DNA from: an uncultured Clostridia bacterium
Lineage (GTDB): Bacteria; Bacillota_A; Clostridia; TANB77; CAG-508
DNA length: 39,505 nt
Direction of reading: 5' to 3'
NCBI GenBank assembly: GCA_947628465.1
Contig: CANQZZ010000003.1
Span: 1 to 39,505, forward strand
Positions 7,423-13,174 of the stretch are shown here, piece by piece (positions within the stretch are counted from its first letter, which is position 1; every line of letters begins with the position of its first letter). A program made the position numbers and the translations under genes. Under the pieces are notes generated by a model that searched no databases, was not told where the DNA came from, and worked only from the letters and a program-made list of their open reading frames with translations.

Positions 7423-7494
7423 GCAAAGCATTTTAAATAATTTCTTTTGCTAAAAAATACTAGATGTTTAAAAAGGGTTATCTAGTATTTTTTT
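7423..7494 (+). ncRNA. Predicted small RNA D (~72 nt)
   Basis: The promoter at 7389-7416 would start a transcript near 7423. It would end at a strong terminator, stem ATACTAGAT/ATCTAGTAT extended by A/T pairs, with seven T at 7488-7494. No open frame fits. The RNA would be antisense to the end of the 39-residue gene and to the leader of the truncated initiator paralogue, so a role in tuning the replication genes is plausible. Not known to match any family. Confidence 0.4.
7452..7494. terminator. Bidirectional terminator
   Basis: Arms 7452-7465 and 7480-7494 are complementary over 14 bases, flanked by A6 and T7, so it can act in both directions. It overlaps the TAA of the gene at 7478-7597. 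Confidence 0.7.
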
Positions 7495-7597
7495 CATACT
7501 CAGTAACTAAATCATATATTTTCCTTAGTGATTCATAAGGATTATTTTTTTGTCCTTTTGAAGCTTCAGCTTTTATTTTTAGCAAGAGTTCTTTCAT
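7478..7597 (-). CDS. Small hypothetical protein
   Basis: The 39-residue product begins MKELLLKIKAEASKGQ and is a charged helix. The region upstream contains an AGGAGGTGGTTTT site at good spacing. It lies directly after the HTH gene; its stop codon is inside a terminator. No family recognised. Confidence 0.55.
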   Translation of the reverse strand: MKELLLKIKAEASKGQKNNPYESLRKIYDLVTEYEKNTR

Positions 7598-7610
7598 CTA
7601 AAACCACCTC

Positions 7611-7844
7611 CTACAAAACATTTTCTATTTGATTCATTACTGATCTTAGAGTTTGTCTTAACTTTTCGTTTTCTCTAAGTAATTTTTCATCTGTCCCATC
7701 ACCTTCATAATAAGCTATCTTGTAATAACCACCAGCTGTTTTTGTGTATTCTAACTTACCTAAGTGACATTGTTTTTTGATTTCTTCAATTCCTAAACCA
7801 GTTTTCTGATTATACTCTTTAGGTGTAAGCCATTTTAATCCCAT
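7611..7844 (-). CDS. Excisionase-like HTH protein
   Basis: The protein has 77 residues. The first 45 have the MerR/Xis-type winged-helix pattern (LTPKEYNQKTGLGIEEIKKQCHLGKL, then GGYYKI), followed by a short coiled coil (LLRENEKLRQTLRS). Such proteins act as excisionases or regulators. As an early lytic gene it could be Xis or a regulator of the replication genes. The Shine-Dalgarno GGAAGTGA lies just downstream of the site complementary to small RNA C (7861-7881), so its translation may be RNA-regulated. Confidence 0.65.
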   Translation of the reverse strand: MGLKWLTPKEYNQKTGLGIEEIKKQCHLGKLEYTKTAGGYYKIAYYEGDGTDEKLLRENEKLRQTLRSVMNQIENVL

Positions 7845-7860
7845 ATTCTCACTTCCTTTC

Positions 7861-7881
7861 TTTGCGTGTTGGGTGCGAATC
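7861..7881. promoter_or_regulatory. Repeated TTTGCGTGTTGG element, copy 1
   Basis: The 21-base element starts TTTGCGTGTTGG and is matched at 20 of 21 positions by the inverted copy at 10479-10499; 12 bases recur at 8254. Here it lies both immediately upstream of a plus-strand promoter and, on the minus strand, immediately upstream of the Shine-Dalgarno of the excisionase-like gene. It may be an RNA target or a protein operator. Confidence 0.6.
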
Positions 7882-7883
7882 TA

Positions 7884-7912
7884 TTGATTTTTTAAATCTT
7901 TCATTATATAAT
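7884..7912 (+). promoter_or_regulatory. Promoter of the 44-residue plus-strand gene
   Basis: TTGATT (7884-7889), 17-base spacer, TATAAT (7907-7912). The repeated GCGTGTTGG element abuts its upstream side. Confidence 0.5.
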
Positions 7913-7937
7913 CGCCAAATAGAAATGAGGTGATTAT

Positions 7938-8072
7938 ATGTCAAACGAACAAATTGCACACGATTTAGCTATTGCAATCATAAAAAATCGTGCTATTGAT
8001 ACTCCAGCTCAAGCTTTGGAAGAGTATCAAACTATGTATAAGGATATTCTTCATAGACTATCCTCTACATAA
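7938..8072 (+). CDS. Small plus-strand protein, paralogue 1
   Basis: The 44-residue product begins MSNEQIAHDLAIAIIKN. It has a good GAGGTG site 5 bases before the ATG and its own promoter. It resembles the product at 8364-8501 (MS-x2-x-IA start, later Y-x3-Y), so the two are paralogues. It lies opposite the early lytic operon, which suggests expression in the prophage state. Small MS[NK]-E-type proteins of this kind occur in Firmicutes phages and integrative elements; role unknown. Confidence 0.6.
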   Translation: MSNEQIAHDLAIAIIKNRAIDTPAQALEEYQTMYKDILHRLSST

Positions 8073-8217
8073 TAGCTTTTAACTCCTTGAAAGTATTTTT
8101 ATCAGTATTAAAAACACTTTCTTGTTTTATTTCTTCAAACCTATTATCAACAATGATTTTCAATCTTTTCCATTCTGTAAATGTAATTCCATTTAATGCT
8201 TTTAATCTTTCTTCCAT
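8065..8217 (-). CDS. Small hypothetical early protein
   Basis: The 50-residue product begins MEERLKALNGITFTEWKRL and is basic, helical. A strong AGGAG lies about 7 bases upstream of the ATG. It is convergent with the 44-residue plus-strand gene, overlapping it by 8 bases. The DNA upstream (about 8228-8250) repeats the end of the Cro-like gene (encoding DVNKFLE), a duplication trace. Confidence 0.55.
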   Translation of the reverse strand: MEERLKALNGITFTEWKRLKIIVDNRFEEIKQESVFNTDKNTFKELKAIM

Positions 8218-8253
8218 TTTTTCATCTCCTATTCTAAAAATTTATTTACATCT

Positions 8254-8265
8254 TTTGCGTGTTGG
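8254..8265. promoter_or_regulatory. Repeated TTTGCGTGTTGG element, copy 2
   Basis: Exact 12-base match to the start of the element at 7861. On the minus strand it lies about 37 bases upstream of the start of the 50-residue gene; on the plus strand it lies about 30 bases upstream of a -35 box. Confidence 0.5.
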
Positions 8266-8294
8266 TACTATTGTTATTTTTTTGATTTTCTATA

Positions 8295-8323
8295 TTGATT
8301 TTCAATATTTTCCGTTGTATAAT
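8295..8323 (+). promoter_or_regulatory. Promoter of the 45-residue plus-strand gene
   Basis: TTGATT (8295-8300), 17-base spacer, TATAAT (8318-8323). The same -35 and -10 sequences as the promoter at 7884-7912. Confidence 0.5.
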
Positions 8324-8363
8324 CTTTTTCGAGCCTGAACACCTAGAAAGGTGGTGATGTTTT

Positions 8364-8501
8364 ATGTCAAAAGATGAAATTGCTTTACAAATTACGCTAA
8401 AAGTAATTGAAAGGTTAGATTTTTCAGCTTATGAACAAGCTAAATCTTTACCTTATGAAGTTTATAATTCAATATATAAAAACATTGAAATATCCGATTA
8501 A
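8364..8501 (+). CDS. Small plus-strand protein, paralogue 2
   Basis: The 45-residue product begins MSKDEIALQITLKVIERL and has the site AAAGGTGG upstream. It shares start, length, promoter boxes and upstream element with the gene at 7938-8072. The pair is interleaved with minus-strand early genes. Function unknown; likely expressed in lysogeny. Confidence 0.6.
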   Translation: MSKDEIALQITLKVIERLDFSAYEQAKSLPYEVYNSIYKNIEISD

Positions 8502-8567
8502 AATTTATTAACTATTTCACACCTAGCCAATAATACATTATTTATAATTTGTTCAGGCCCACTATAC

Positions 8568-8759
8568 TTATTCTAAGAATTTATTTACATCCAAATCTAA
8601 AACTTTAGCAATTCTTTCAAATTCTTCTATACTCAATTTTCTTTTATTATTAAGAGAAGCATTTAATTTTGGTAATGCTATTTGGGCATTTTCAGATAAA
8701 AATGTTTGAGAAATTTTTTCTTTTGTCAGATATAATTTTATTTTTTCACCTATACTCAT
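8568..8759 (-). CDS. Cro-like HTH regulator
   Basis: The 63-residue protein has an XRE/Cro helix-turn-helix: GEKIKLYLTKEKISQTFLSE, then the recognition region IALPKLNASLNNKRKLS, then EEFERIAKVLDLDVNKFLE. It is transcribed divergently from the repressor, from a promoter that contains an operator in its spacer. As the first gene of the lytic operon it should repress the cI promoter and then moderate its own. Confidence 0.8.
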   Translation of the reverse strand: MSIGEKIKLYLTKEKISQTFLSENAQIALPKLNASLNNKRKLSIEEFERIAKVLDLDVNKFLE

Positions 8760-8776
8760 AATTTGCCTCCTTGTTT

Positions 8777-8791
8777 TTCAGTTTTTCTGAA
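8777..8791. promoter_or_regulatory. Operator O1
   Basis: Perfect inverted repeat TTCAG-TTTTT-CTGAA. It lies just downstream of the cro start point (about +4 to +18), where bound repressor would block elongation or initiation. Confidence 0.7.
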
Positions 8792-8801
8792 GTTCATATT
8801 T

Positions 8802-8830
8802 AATATAATTCATTTTATCTGAAATGTCAA
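8802..8830 (-). promoter_or_regulatory. Lytic (cro) promoter
   Basis: On the minus strand TTGACA (8830-8825), 17-base spacer, TATATT (8807-8802). Operator O2 fills the spacer completely, so repressor binding would exclude RNA polymerase. Confidence 0.75.
8809..8823. promoter_or_regulatory. Operator O2
   Basis: TTCAT-TTTAT-CTGAA, the same 15-base inverted repeat with one mismatch in the half-sites. It sits between the -35 and -10 boxes of the cro promoter. Confidence 0.65.
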
Positions 8831-8849
8831 TATATTTTTACAATATTTT

Positions 8850-8864
8850 TTCAGTTTTTCTGAA
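8850..8864. promoter_or_regulatory. Operator O3
   Basis: Perfect TTCAG-TTTTT-CTGAA, identical to O1. It lies just upstream of the repressor promoter's -35 box, between the two divergent promoters; it could mediate Cro repression or CI activation of that promoter. Confidence 0.7.
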
Positions 8865-8871
8865 TATTTTA

Positions 8872-8900
8872 TTTACTTTTATCCAAATATATGGTATTCT
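8872..8900 (+). promoter_or_regulatory. Repressor (lysogeny) promoter
   Basis: TTTACT (8872-8877), 17-base spacer, TATTCT (8895-8900) preceded by an extended -10 TG (8892-8893). Weak boxes fit a promoter that needs activation. GGAGG at 8919-8923 precedes the repressor ATG. Confidence 0.6.
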
Positions 8901-8929
8901 AATATTAAATTTTCTTATGGAGGTGCTTT

Positions 8930-9256
8930 ATGAATTTTAATATTAAAGTTAGAGAAGCAAGATTAGAAAATAATTTAACTCAAAAAGAATTAGCTGAAAG
9001 TTTAAAAAAATTTGGACATAAAGTTTCTAATACTTCAATAGCAAATTGGGAAAGTGGATTAAATAAACCTGATATTGACACTTTATCTTCACTTTGTAAA
9101 ATTTTAAATAAAAAACCTGATTATTTTATTCAATTTGATTATAACGATGACATTAATCATTTAATTTCTAATTACAATAAGCTAAACTCAAAAGGACAAC
9201 AAAAAGCTTTAGAAGCTGTTGAAGATTATACTGAAATAAAAAAATATACGAAATAA
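8930..9256 (+). CDS. CI-like XRE repressor
   Basis: The 108-residue protein has an N-terminal XRE helix-turn-helix (about residues 5-62: VREARLENNLTQKELAESL, SNTSIANWESGLNKPDIDTL) and a short helical C-terminus that probably mediates dimerisation. There is no LexA-like peptidase domain, so induction cannot be by simple self-cleavage. A canonical GGAGG precedes the start. It is expected to bind O1-O3, silence the cro promoter and hold the prophage state. It is followed by the DUF3800 gene in the same direction. Confidence 0.85.
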   Translation: MNFNIKVREARLENNLTQKELAESLKKFGHKVSNTSIANWESGLNKPDIDTLSSLCKILNKKPDYFIQFDYNDDINHLISNYNKLNSKGQQKALEAVEDYTEIKKYTK

Positions 9257-9292
9257 AATATTTATAAATTAAGAAATATTTGGGGGAATAAA

Positions 9293-10042
9293 ATGAGTGA
9301 ACAAGAAACACAAATTGTATATATTAATATTGATGATTCTGGCAAATTAGTAAACTCTGAAAAAGTTGCTATATATGCTGGTTTAGTATTTATATCAAAA
9401 AAAGAAAAAGATAAATTTATTACTCAATATAGAAGTATTATACAATCTATCAACTGTAAATATTGTGAAAAAGATATTACTATTTGTAAGACAAACAAAT
9501 CTTGTCCTGAACTAAAACATAATATGTTGAAGCCTAAACATATAAGACAATTAATGAATTATATAAAAAAATATACAATATTGTGTTGCATAATTAATAA
9601 CAACAAAGTATATCCTAATATAAAAAATAATACTGCTTCGAGGGGACGTTTTTTAGATTATTCTTTAAAATTATTAATTAAACAAACTGTAAAAGGACTT
9701 ATTAAGGACCAAAGATTAAATCCTAATTTACCTGTAAAATTGGTTATAAATATTGATGAGCAAACTACTAAAACAAATGGATATTATAATTTGAGAGATA
9801 GTATTATAGAAGAATTAAAATATGGTATATTTAATTATAATTATTCTTATTATAATAAGCCAATTTTAAATTCTGATTTAGAAGTTAATGTATGTTATCA
9901 AAAATCAGACAAAAGTTACTTAATTCAAGCTTCTGATTTAACAGCTGGAACAATTAGAAGATTTTATTTAAACAATATAAATGATATAACAGAATTTAAT
10001 AAAAAAATAGACTTTGTAAATTACAGATTATTTTTACCATAA
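9293..10042 (+). CDS. DUF3800-domain protein
   Basis: The 249-residue protein matches DUF3800: N-terminal strand with YINIDDSG (Asp14-Asp15-Ser-Gly), a central strand VKLVINIDEQT, and the terminal signature QASDLTAGTIRR. The family has an RNase H-like fold with conserved acidic residues and is found in phages and near defence genes; activity is unproven. It contains a cysteine cluster (CKYC, CKTNKSC) that may bind zinc. It lies 36 bases after the repressor with its own GGGGG-rich site, so it is likely expressed from the prophage as a lysogenic conversion or exclusion gene. Confidence 0.8.
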   Translation: MSEQETQIVYINIDDSGKLVNSEKVAIYAGLVFISKKEKDKFITQYRSIIQSINCKYCEKDITICKTNKSCPELKHNMLKPKHIRQLMNYIKKYTILCCIINNNKVYPNIKNNTASRGRFLDYSLKLLIKQTVKGLIKDQRLNPNLPVKLVINIDEQTTKTNGYYNLRDSIIEELKYGIFNYNYSYYNKPILNSDLEVNVCYQKSDKSYLIQASDLTAGTIRRFYLNNINDITEFNKKIDFVNYRLFLP

Positions 10043-10160
10043 GAAAAGAGACCCCTGTATAAGAAGTCTCTTCCCAACTAGACTGACGTACTTAACATAC
10101 GCTTAATTATAATAATCAGTATCTAGCTATCGACCGAACAAAGGAATAATTCCTTTTGGT
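10040..10160 (-). ncRNA. Predicted small RNA A (~120 nt)
   Basis: A strong minus-strand promoter (10167-10195) would start an RNA near 10160. The 5' end forms AAAGGAA-TTA-TTCCTTT; the 3' end is a terminator hairpin AAGAGAC/GTCTCTT (10046-10052 with 10066-10072) followed by a T-rich tract. No open frame is present. The region is convergent to the end of the DUF3800 gene. It could be an antisense or type I antitoxin-like RNA, but no toxin frame was found nearby. Confidence 0.45.
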
Positions 10161-10166
10161 ATAATA

Positions 10167-10195
10167 ATTGTAACATTTCACAAAAGAAATGTCAA
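10167..10195 (-). promoter_or_regulatory. Promoter of small RNA A
   Basis: On the minus strand TTGACA (10195-10190), 17-base spacer, TACAAT (10172-10167). The spacer holds an ACATTTC/GAAATGT inverted repeat that might be an operator. Confidence 0.55.
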
Positions 10196-10294
10196 CAATC
10201 ATATTATATTTTTATCAAAATTATTTTAATTTATGCTTAATTTTTGAAATAAATAAAATACATTTTTTTATTTAAGACAATTTCTCAAAACAAA

Positions 10295-10323
10295 TTGACA
10301 AATTATTAAACTACTTATAAAAT
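10295..10323 (+). promoter_or_regulatory. Promoter of small RNA B
   Basis: TTGACA (10295-10300), 17-base spacer, TAAAAT (10318-10323). It lies in a 250-base AT-rich stretch without a gene. Confidence 0.45.
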
Positions 10324-10329
10324 AGATTT

Positions 10330-10405
10330 ACAAATATGTTACAAGTTTTCACTTGTAATAGTATCAAACAGAGAAATTGATTTTATATCATTTTCTCTGT
10401 TTTTT
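10330..10405 (+). ncRNA. Predicted small RNA B (~75 nt), or terminator of the repressor operon
   Basis: A hairpin TTACAAG/CTTGTAA (10339-10358) is followed by a terminator with arms 10367-10380 and 10388-10401 (AACAGAGAA/TTCTCTGTT, one internal mismatch) and a T6 tract. With the promoter at 10295-10323 this forms a compact two-hairpin RNA. The terminator may instead, or in addition, end transcription from the repressor and DUF3800 genes and so insulate the integrase. Confidence 0.45.
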
Positions 10406-10446
10406 AATATAAAATAAATACAAAATAAACTTAATATTATTTTTTA

Positions 10447-10532
10447 TATAAAAATAAAAAGCGAGAAGTCTGCTAATTGATTCACACCCAACACGCAAAC
10501 TTCTCAGAAAACACTTCAAATAAATTGAAGAT
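10447..10532 (-). ncRNA. Predicted trans-acting small RNA C (~85 nt)
   Basis: The minus-strand promoter at 10539-10567 would start the RNA near 10532. It would have a 5' hairpin CTTCAA-TTTAT-TTGAAG (10514-10530) and a terminator GAGAAGT/ACTTCTC (arms 10463-10469 and 10499-10505) followed by GCTTTTTATTTTT. The terminator loop shows the 21-base element (10479-10499). That element is complementary, with one G-U pair, to the early mRNA at 7881-7861, directly upstream of the excisionase-like gene's Shine-Dalgarno. Twelve bases also pair at 8265-8254. It may repress lytic genes in lysogens. Confidence 0.5.
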
Positions 10533-10552
10533 GAATAAATTATATTTATAAA
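10525..10552 (+). promoter_or_regulatory. Possible integrase promoter
   Basis: TTGAAG (10525-10530), 16-base spacer, TATAAA (10547-10552). It overlaps, on the opposite strand, the promoter of small RNA C, so the two should interfere with each other. Confidence 0.4.
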
Positions 10553-10567
10553 TCTCCAAATTTGCAA
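10539..10567 (-). promoter_or_regulatory. Promoter of small RNA C
   Basis: On the minus strand TTGCAA (10567-10562), 17-base spacer, TATAAT (10544-10539), an exact -10 box. Confidence 0.5.
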
Positions 10568-10605
10568 GTGTTTATTAAAAAAAATATTTAAAAATTTGGA
10601 GGTTT
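10550..10605 (+). promoter_or_regulatory. Hairpin hiding the integrase ribosome binding site
   Basis: Bases 10550-10563 (AAATCTCCAAATTT) can pair with 10592-10605 (AAATTTGGAGGTTT), 14 pairs with one G-U, burying the TTGGAGG site of the integrase. A competing stem pairs 10509-10521 with 10560-10573. Long read-through transcripts would be silent for integrase, while transcripts starting at about 10559 would lack most of the blocking strand. Confidence 0.45.
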
Positions 10606-10609
10606 TTTT

Positions 10610-11720
10610 ATGGCAAAAAGAACTAATTATACTGTCAATGGTAAAGAATATTATAGAATTAGAAAGACTATAGGTCATAAAGCAGACGGCTCCCCTATTA
10701 TAAAGACTTTCTATGGAGATGGTTTAAAAGAAGCTGAAGAAAAAGCTGATGCATATTTGAATAAGATAAAAAATGGATTTAATTTAGATTTTGAAAAAGT
10801 AACAGTTGCAGAACTTTTAAAAATATGGTTATTTAATATAAAGTTGGTAGCTGTAAAGCCATCTACTTTTGTTTCTTATGAAAGTAACTATAGACTTTAC
10901 ATAGCTAAATCTAATTTAGCCTTAATGAAAGTATGTAACGTTAAAAAAATACATATTCAAAATTTTTATAATGCTTTATTTGAAACTAAGTCTACAGAAA
11001 AAATTAAATCTATCCATAAGTTATTACATTCCTTCTTTGAATATGCTGTAGAAGAAGGATATATTATAAAGAATCCATGTCATAAAGCTATAATACCAAA
11101 GAATACCCTTGAAAAGTCTGAGAATAAAAAATTAGACATTTTTACAATAGAAGAGTTAAATTATATTAAAGAAAAGTTTAAACGGAAATAAATATGAAAA
11201 TATTGTTTATACGGCTATATATACTGGTATGCGTGAAGGAGAAATACTAGCTTTAAAATGGAAAAATGTTGATTTAAAAAATGGAGTTATTCATGTAGAA
11301 GATAGTTTAAAAACTGTAAAAGTTTTTAACAAAGATGGAAATAGTGAAATTAAAACTCTTATATTGGATCCAAAGACTAAAAATTCAGTTAGAGATATTT
11401 TTATACCAGATATTTTAATAAAGAAATTAAAAAAAATTCCTCATGAATCAGAATATGTTTTCTTAAATAATTCTACTTTAGTAACTCATAAATCTTTATA
11501 TTCTCAATGGTGTAAATTACTTAAAAACGATAAAAATATTGTCTATAGGAAATTTCACGCTTTAAGACATACTTACGCTAGTATTTTATTAGCTAATGGT
11601 GCTGATTTAAAATCTGTTCAAGATTTAATGGGACATTACGACATTAGAATTACGCAAACATATTTACATTCTATTTCTGAAAACAAGAAAAAAGTTGTTA
11701 ACATTTTCGATAAACTATAA
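10610..11720 (+). CDS. int: Tyrosine integrase with +1 shift at CGG
   Basis: The frame from the ATG at 10610 covers the AP2-like arm-binding region (TNYTVNGKEYYRIRKTIGHKADG), the SAM-like core-binding domain (about 60-165) and ends EKFK-CGG-AAA-TAA at 11189. Skipping the C of CGG (11183-11185) continues as KGNKYENIVYT and gives the whole catalytic domain: Arg in TGMREGE, HALRHTYAS with His and Arg, the GH of LMGHYDIR, and Tyr in TQTYLHS. The total is 369 residues, the usual length of the family. It stands next to an attP in a tRNA end. Alternative: a single inserted base has inactivated the integrase. Confidence 0.85.
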
Positions 11721-11843
11721 TAAAAATTTAACCATTTTTTAACCATTTAGTTTTAAATAACTTAAAATAGCTTTGAATAAGAAACCACTTATTTCAGTAT
11801 TTTCAAAGAATTGGAAAAATATAAAAATAGCTATTTTTCTCAT

Positions 11844-11871
11844 GTGGGTTCGAGTCCCACCATCAGCACCA
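11844..11871 (+). other. attP core: 3' end of a host tRNA gene
   Basis: The bases GTGGG-TTCGAGT-CCCAC form a T arm, followed by the acceptor 3' strand CATCAGC, discriminator A and CCA. No 5' tRNA half precedes it. This is how phages that integrate into the 3' end of a tRNA gene restore it. The tRNA identity is uncertain; its 5' acceptor strand should be GCTGATG, and tRNA-Leu is one possibility. It lies 124 bases after the integrase stop. Confidence 0.85.
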
Positions 11872-11887
11872 ATTCATAAAACATTAG

Positions 11888-11929
11888 AGAGATAAGCATT
11901 TACCAAAATGTTATATCTCTTTATTTTTG
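11888..11929. terminator. Terminator between integrase and endolysin
   Basis: Imperfect hairpin with AGAGATA and TATCTCT arms (11888-11894 and 11914-11920), followed by TTATTTTT. It lies between convergent genes and can serve both. Confidence 0.5.
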
Positions 11930-11951
11930 TATTTAACCACTTTTTAACCAC

Positions 11952-12803
11952 TTAGTTTTTTATTCCGTCTAACCATTTAACAAATCCTATCTTGTAATTA
12001 TTTAACCCATCTACTTTATATCTAACTATTGCTCTGTTGTTATATGTTCCTAGACAGTCACAAGCTTCTTTGGGATTAAGACTTCCGATTTTATTAGTGC
12101 AATCCGTATCACAGTAAACATCTTCTGATGTACTTCCGTTTTGATATGTTTTTAAGAAATCTTTTATCTCTTCCCTACTTTCTACTTTAGTTTCACTCAT
12201 ATTTCCTATTTCAGCGATTAAATCTCTATATAGATAATTTGTATCTACATTACCATTTATGCCATCTATTTTGCCATTATCTGCATTTTGCCACATATCA
12301 TATACACCTGGATAGTGCTTAGTTTCTAACAAGCCATAGTGTGCTATCCAAGTAGTATATTTACTTTTAATTATATCGTTATTCAAGTAGTTATCAAACC
12401 AATTTTTGTTTGCATATACACCAGCCCATATACCAGCATTTTCTATTACTGAATTAAAAGCTATACACATATTAGTTAGGTTTGTTTTTCCTAAAGAAGC
12501 TATAGATTCATCTTCCATGTCAAGATATACAGGAAGTTCTAAAGTCTTTCCTTTTAGTTTTTCTAATGTCCAGGTTGCTCCAGATTTAATTGTAGTTTCT
12601 GAATTACAATAATTATAAACATAAACACCTACAGGTATTCCTAGTCTTTTACACTCATTATAGTTACGTTCAAAATATGTATCTAAAGTATGATTGTTTT
12701 TATTTCCTATCCAGCCAAGTCTTAAAATAGCAAAATCTATTTTACTTTTCACTTTATCCCAGTTAATTTGTCCATTGTGTTGACTTACATCAATTCCAAA
12801 CAT
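11952..12803 (-). CDS. Endolysin, GH25 lysozyme
   Basis: The 283-residue protein has an N-terminal GH25 muramidase domain: GIDVSQHNG with Asp5, then YLDMED with Asp95 and Glu97, and the distal WQNAD. It cleaves the glycan chains of peptidoglycan at lysis. After about residue 205 a linker leads into a C-terminal domain that contains cysteines (CDTDC, CDCLG) and an SH3-like wall-binding pattern. There is no signal peptide, so release through the holin is expected. It directly follows the holin gene, sharing its last base. Confidence 0.92.
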   Translation of the reverse strand: MFGIDVSQHNGQINWDKVKSKIDFAILRLGWIGNKNNHTLDTYFERNYNECKRLGIPVGVYVYNYCNSETTIKSGATWTLEKLKGKTLELPVYLDMEDESIASLGKTNLTNMCIAFNSVIENAGIWAGVYANKNWFDNYLNNDIIKSKYTTWIAHYGLLETKHYPGVYDMWQNADNGKIDGINGNVDTNYLYRDLIAEIGNMSETKVESREEIKDFLKTYQNGSTSEDVYCDTDCTNKIGSLNPKEACDCLGTYNNRAIVRYKVDGLNNYKIGFVKWLDGIKN

Positions 12804-13171
12804 TATTTATCTTCCTTTCCACTAAAATAATCATTTAAGTTATTTACCTTTTCTTTCAAGAATTTAGGCATTTTAATACCTAGTTTATCACAATTCTCAG
12901 CTAATGAAATGATTTCCATTAAACAGATATAGCTGGATAAGAATATACTTATACCATCTATACCTGTAGCATATTTGAATATTAGTCCTACTGTTACATA
13001 GACAAGTTCTCCAAATTTTTTTGTGAGTCCTTCTCTCATTTTTTTACTGCTTAGTGTATTTGTTTTCCAGGCATTTAGCCAACCTGTTAAGACGTCTAGT
13101 CCTGCCAAGATAAGTGGTAATATTACATACCAGATTTCGTGTGTTAGATTAATTGGTATATTAAAATCCAT
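12803..13171 (-). CDS. Holin
   Basis: The 122-residue protein fits the phage_holin_4 (toxin secretion/lysis holin) family: hydrophobic segment 13-33 (IWYVILPLILAGLDVLTGWL), the conserved NAWKTNTLSSKKMREGLTKK, and two more spans (YVTVGLIFKYATG and ISIFLSSYICLMEIIS). It would form membrane pores that release the endolysin. Located immediately before the endolysin gene. Confidence 0.9.
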   Translation of the reverse strand: MDFNIPINLTHEIWYVILPLILAGLDVLTGWLNAWKTNTLSSKKMREGLTKKFGELVYVTVGLIFKYATGIDGISIFLSSYICLMEIISLAENCDKLGIKMPKFLKEKVNNLNDYFSGKEDK

Positions 13172-13174
13172 GTT

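Noticed and set aside
10040..10160. Type I toxin-antitoxin pair
   Set aside because: The antisense-like RNA is plausible but I could not find a small hydrophobic toxin frame overlapping it.
10388..10678. 96-residue minus-strand frame over the integrase leader
   Set aside because: Low-complexity composition and no ribosome binding site; the region is better explained by small RNA C and the integrase leader.
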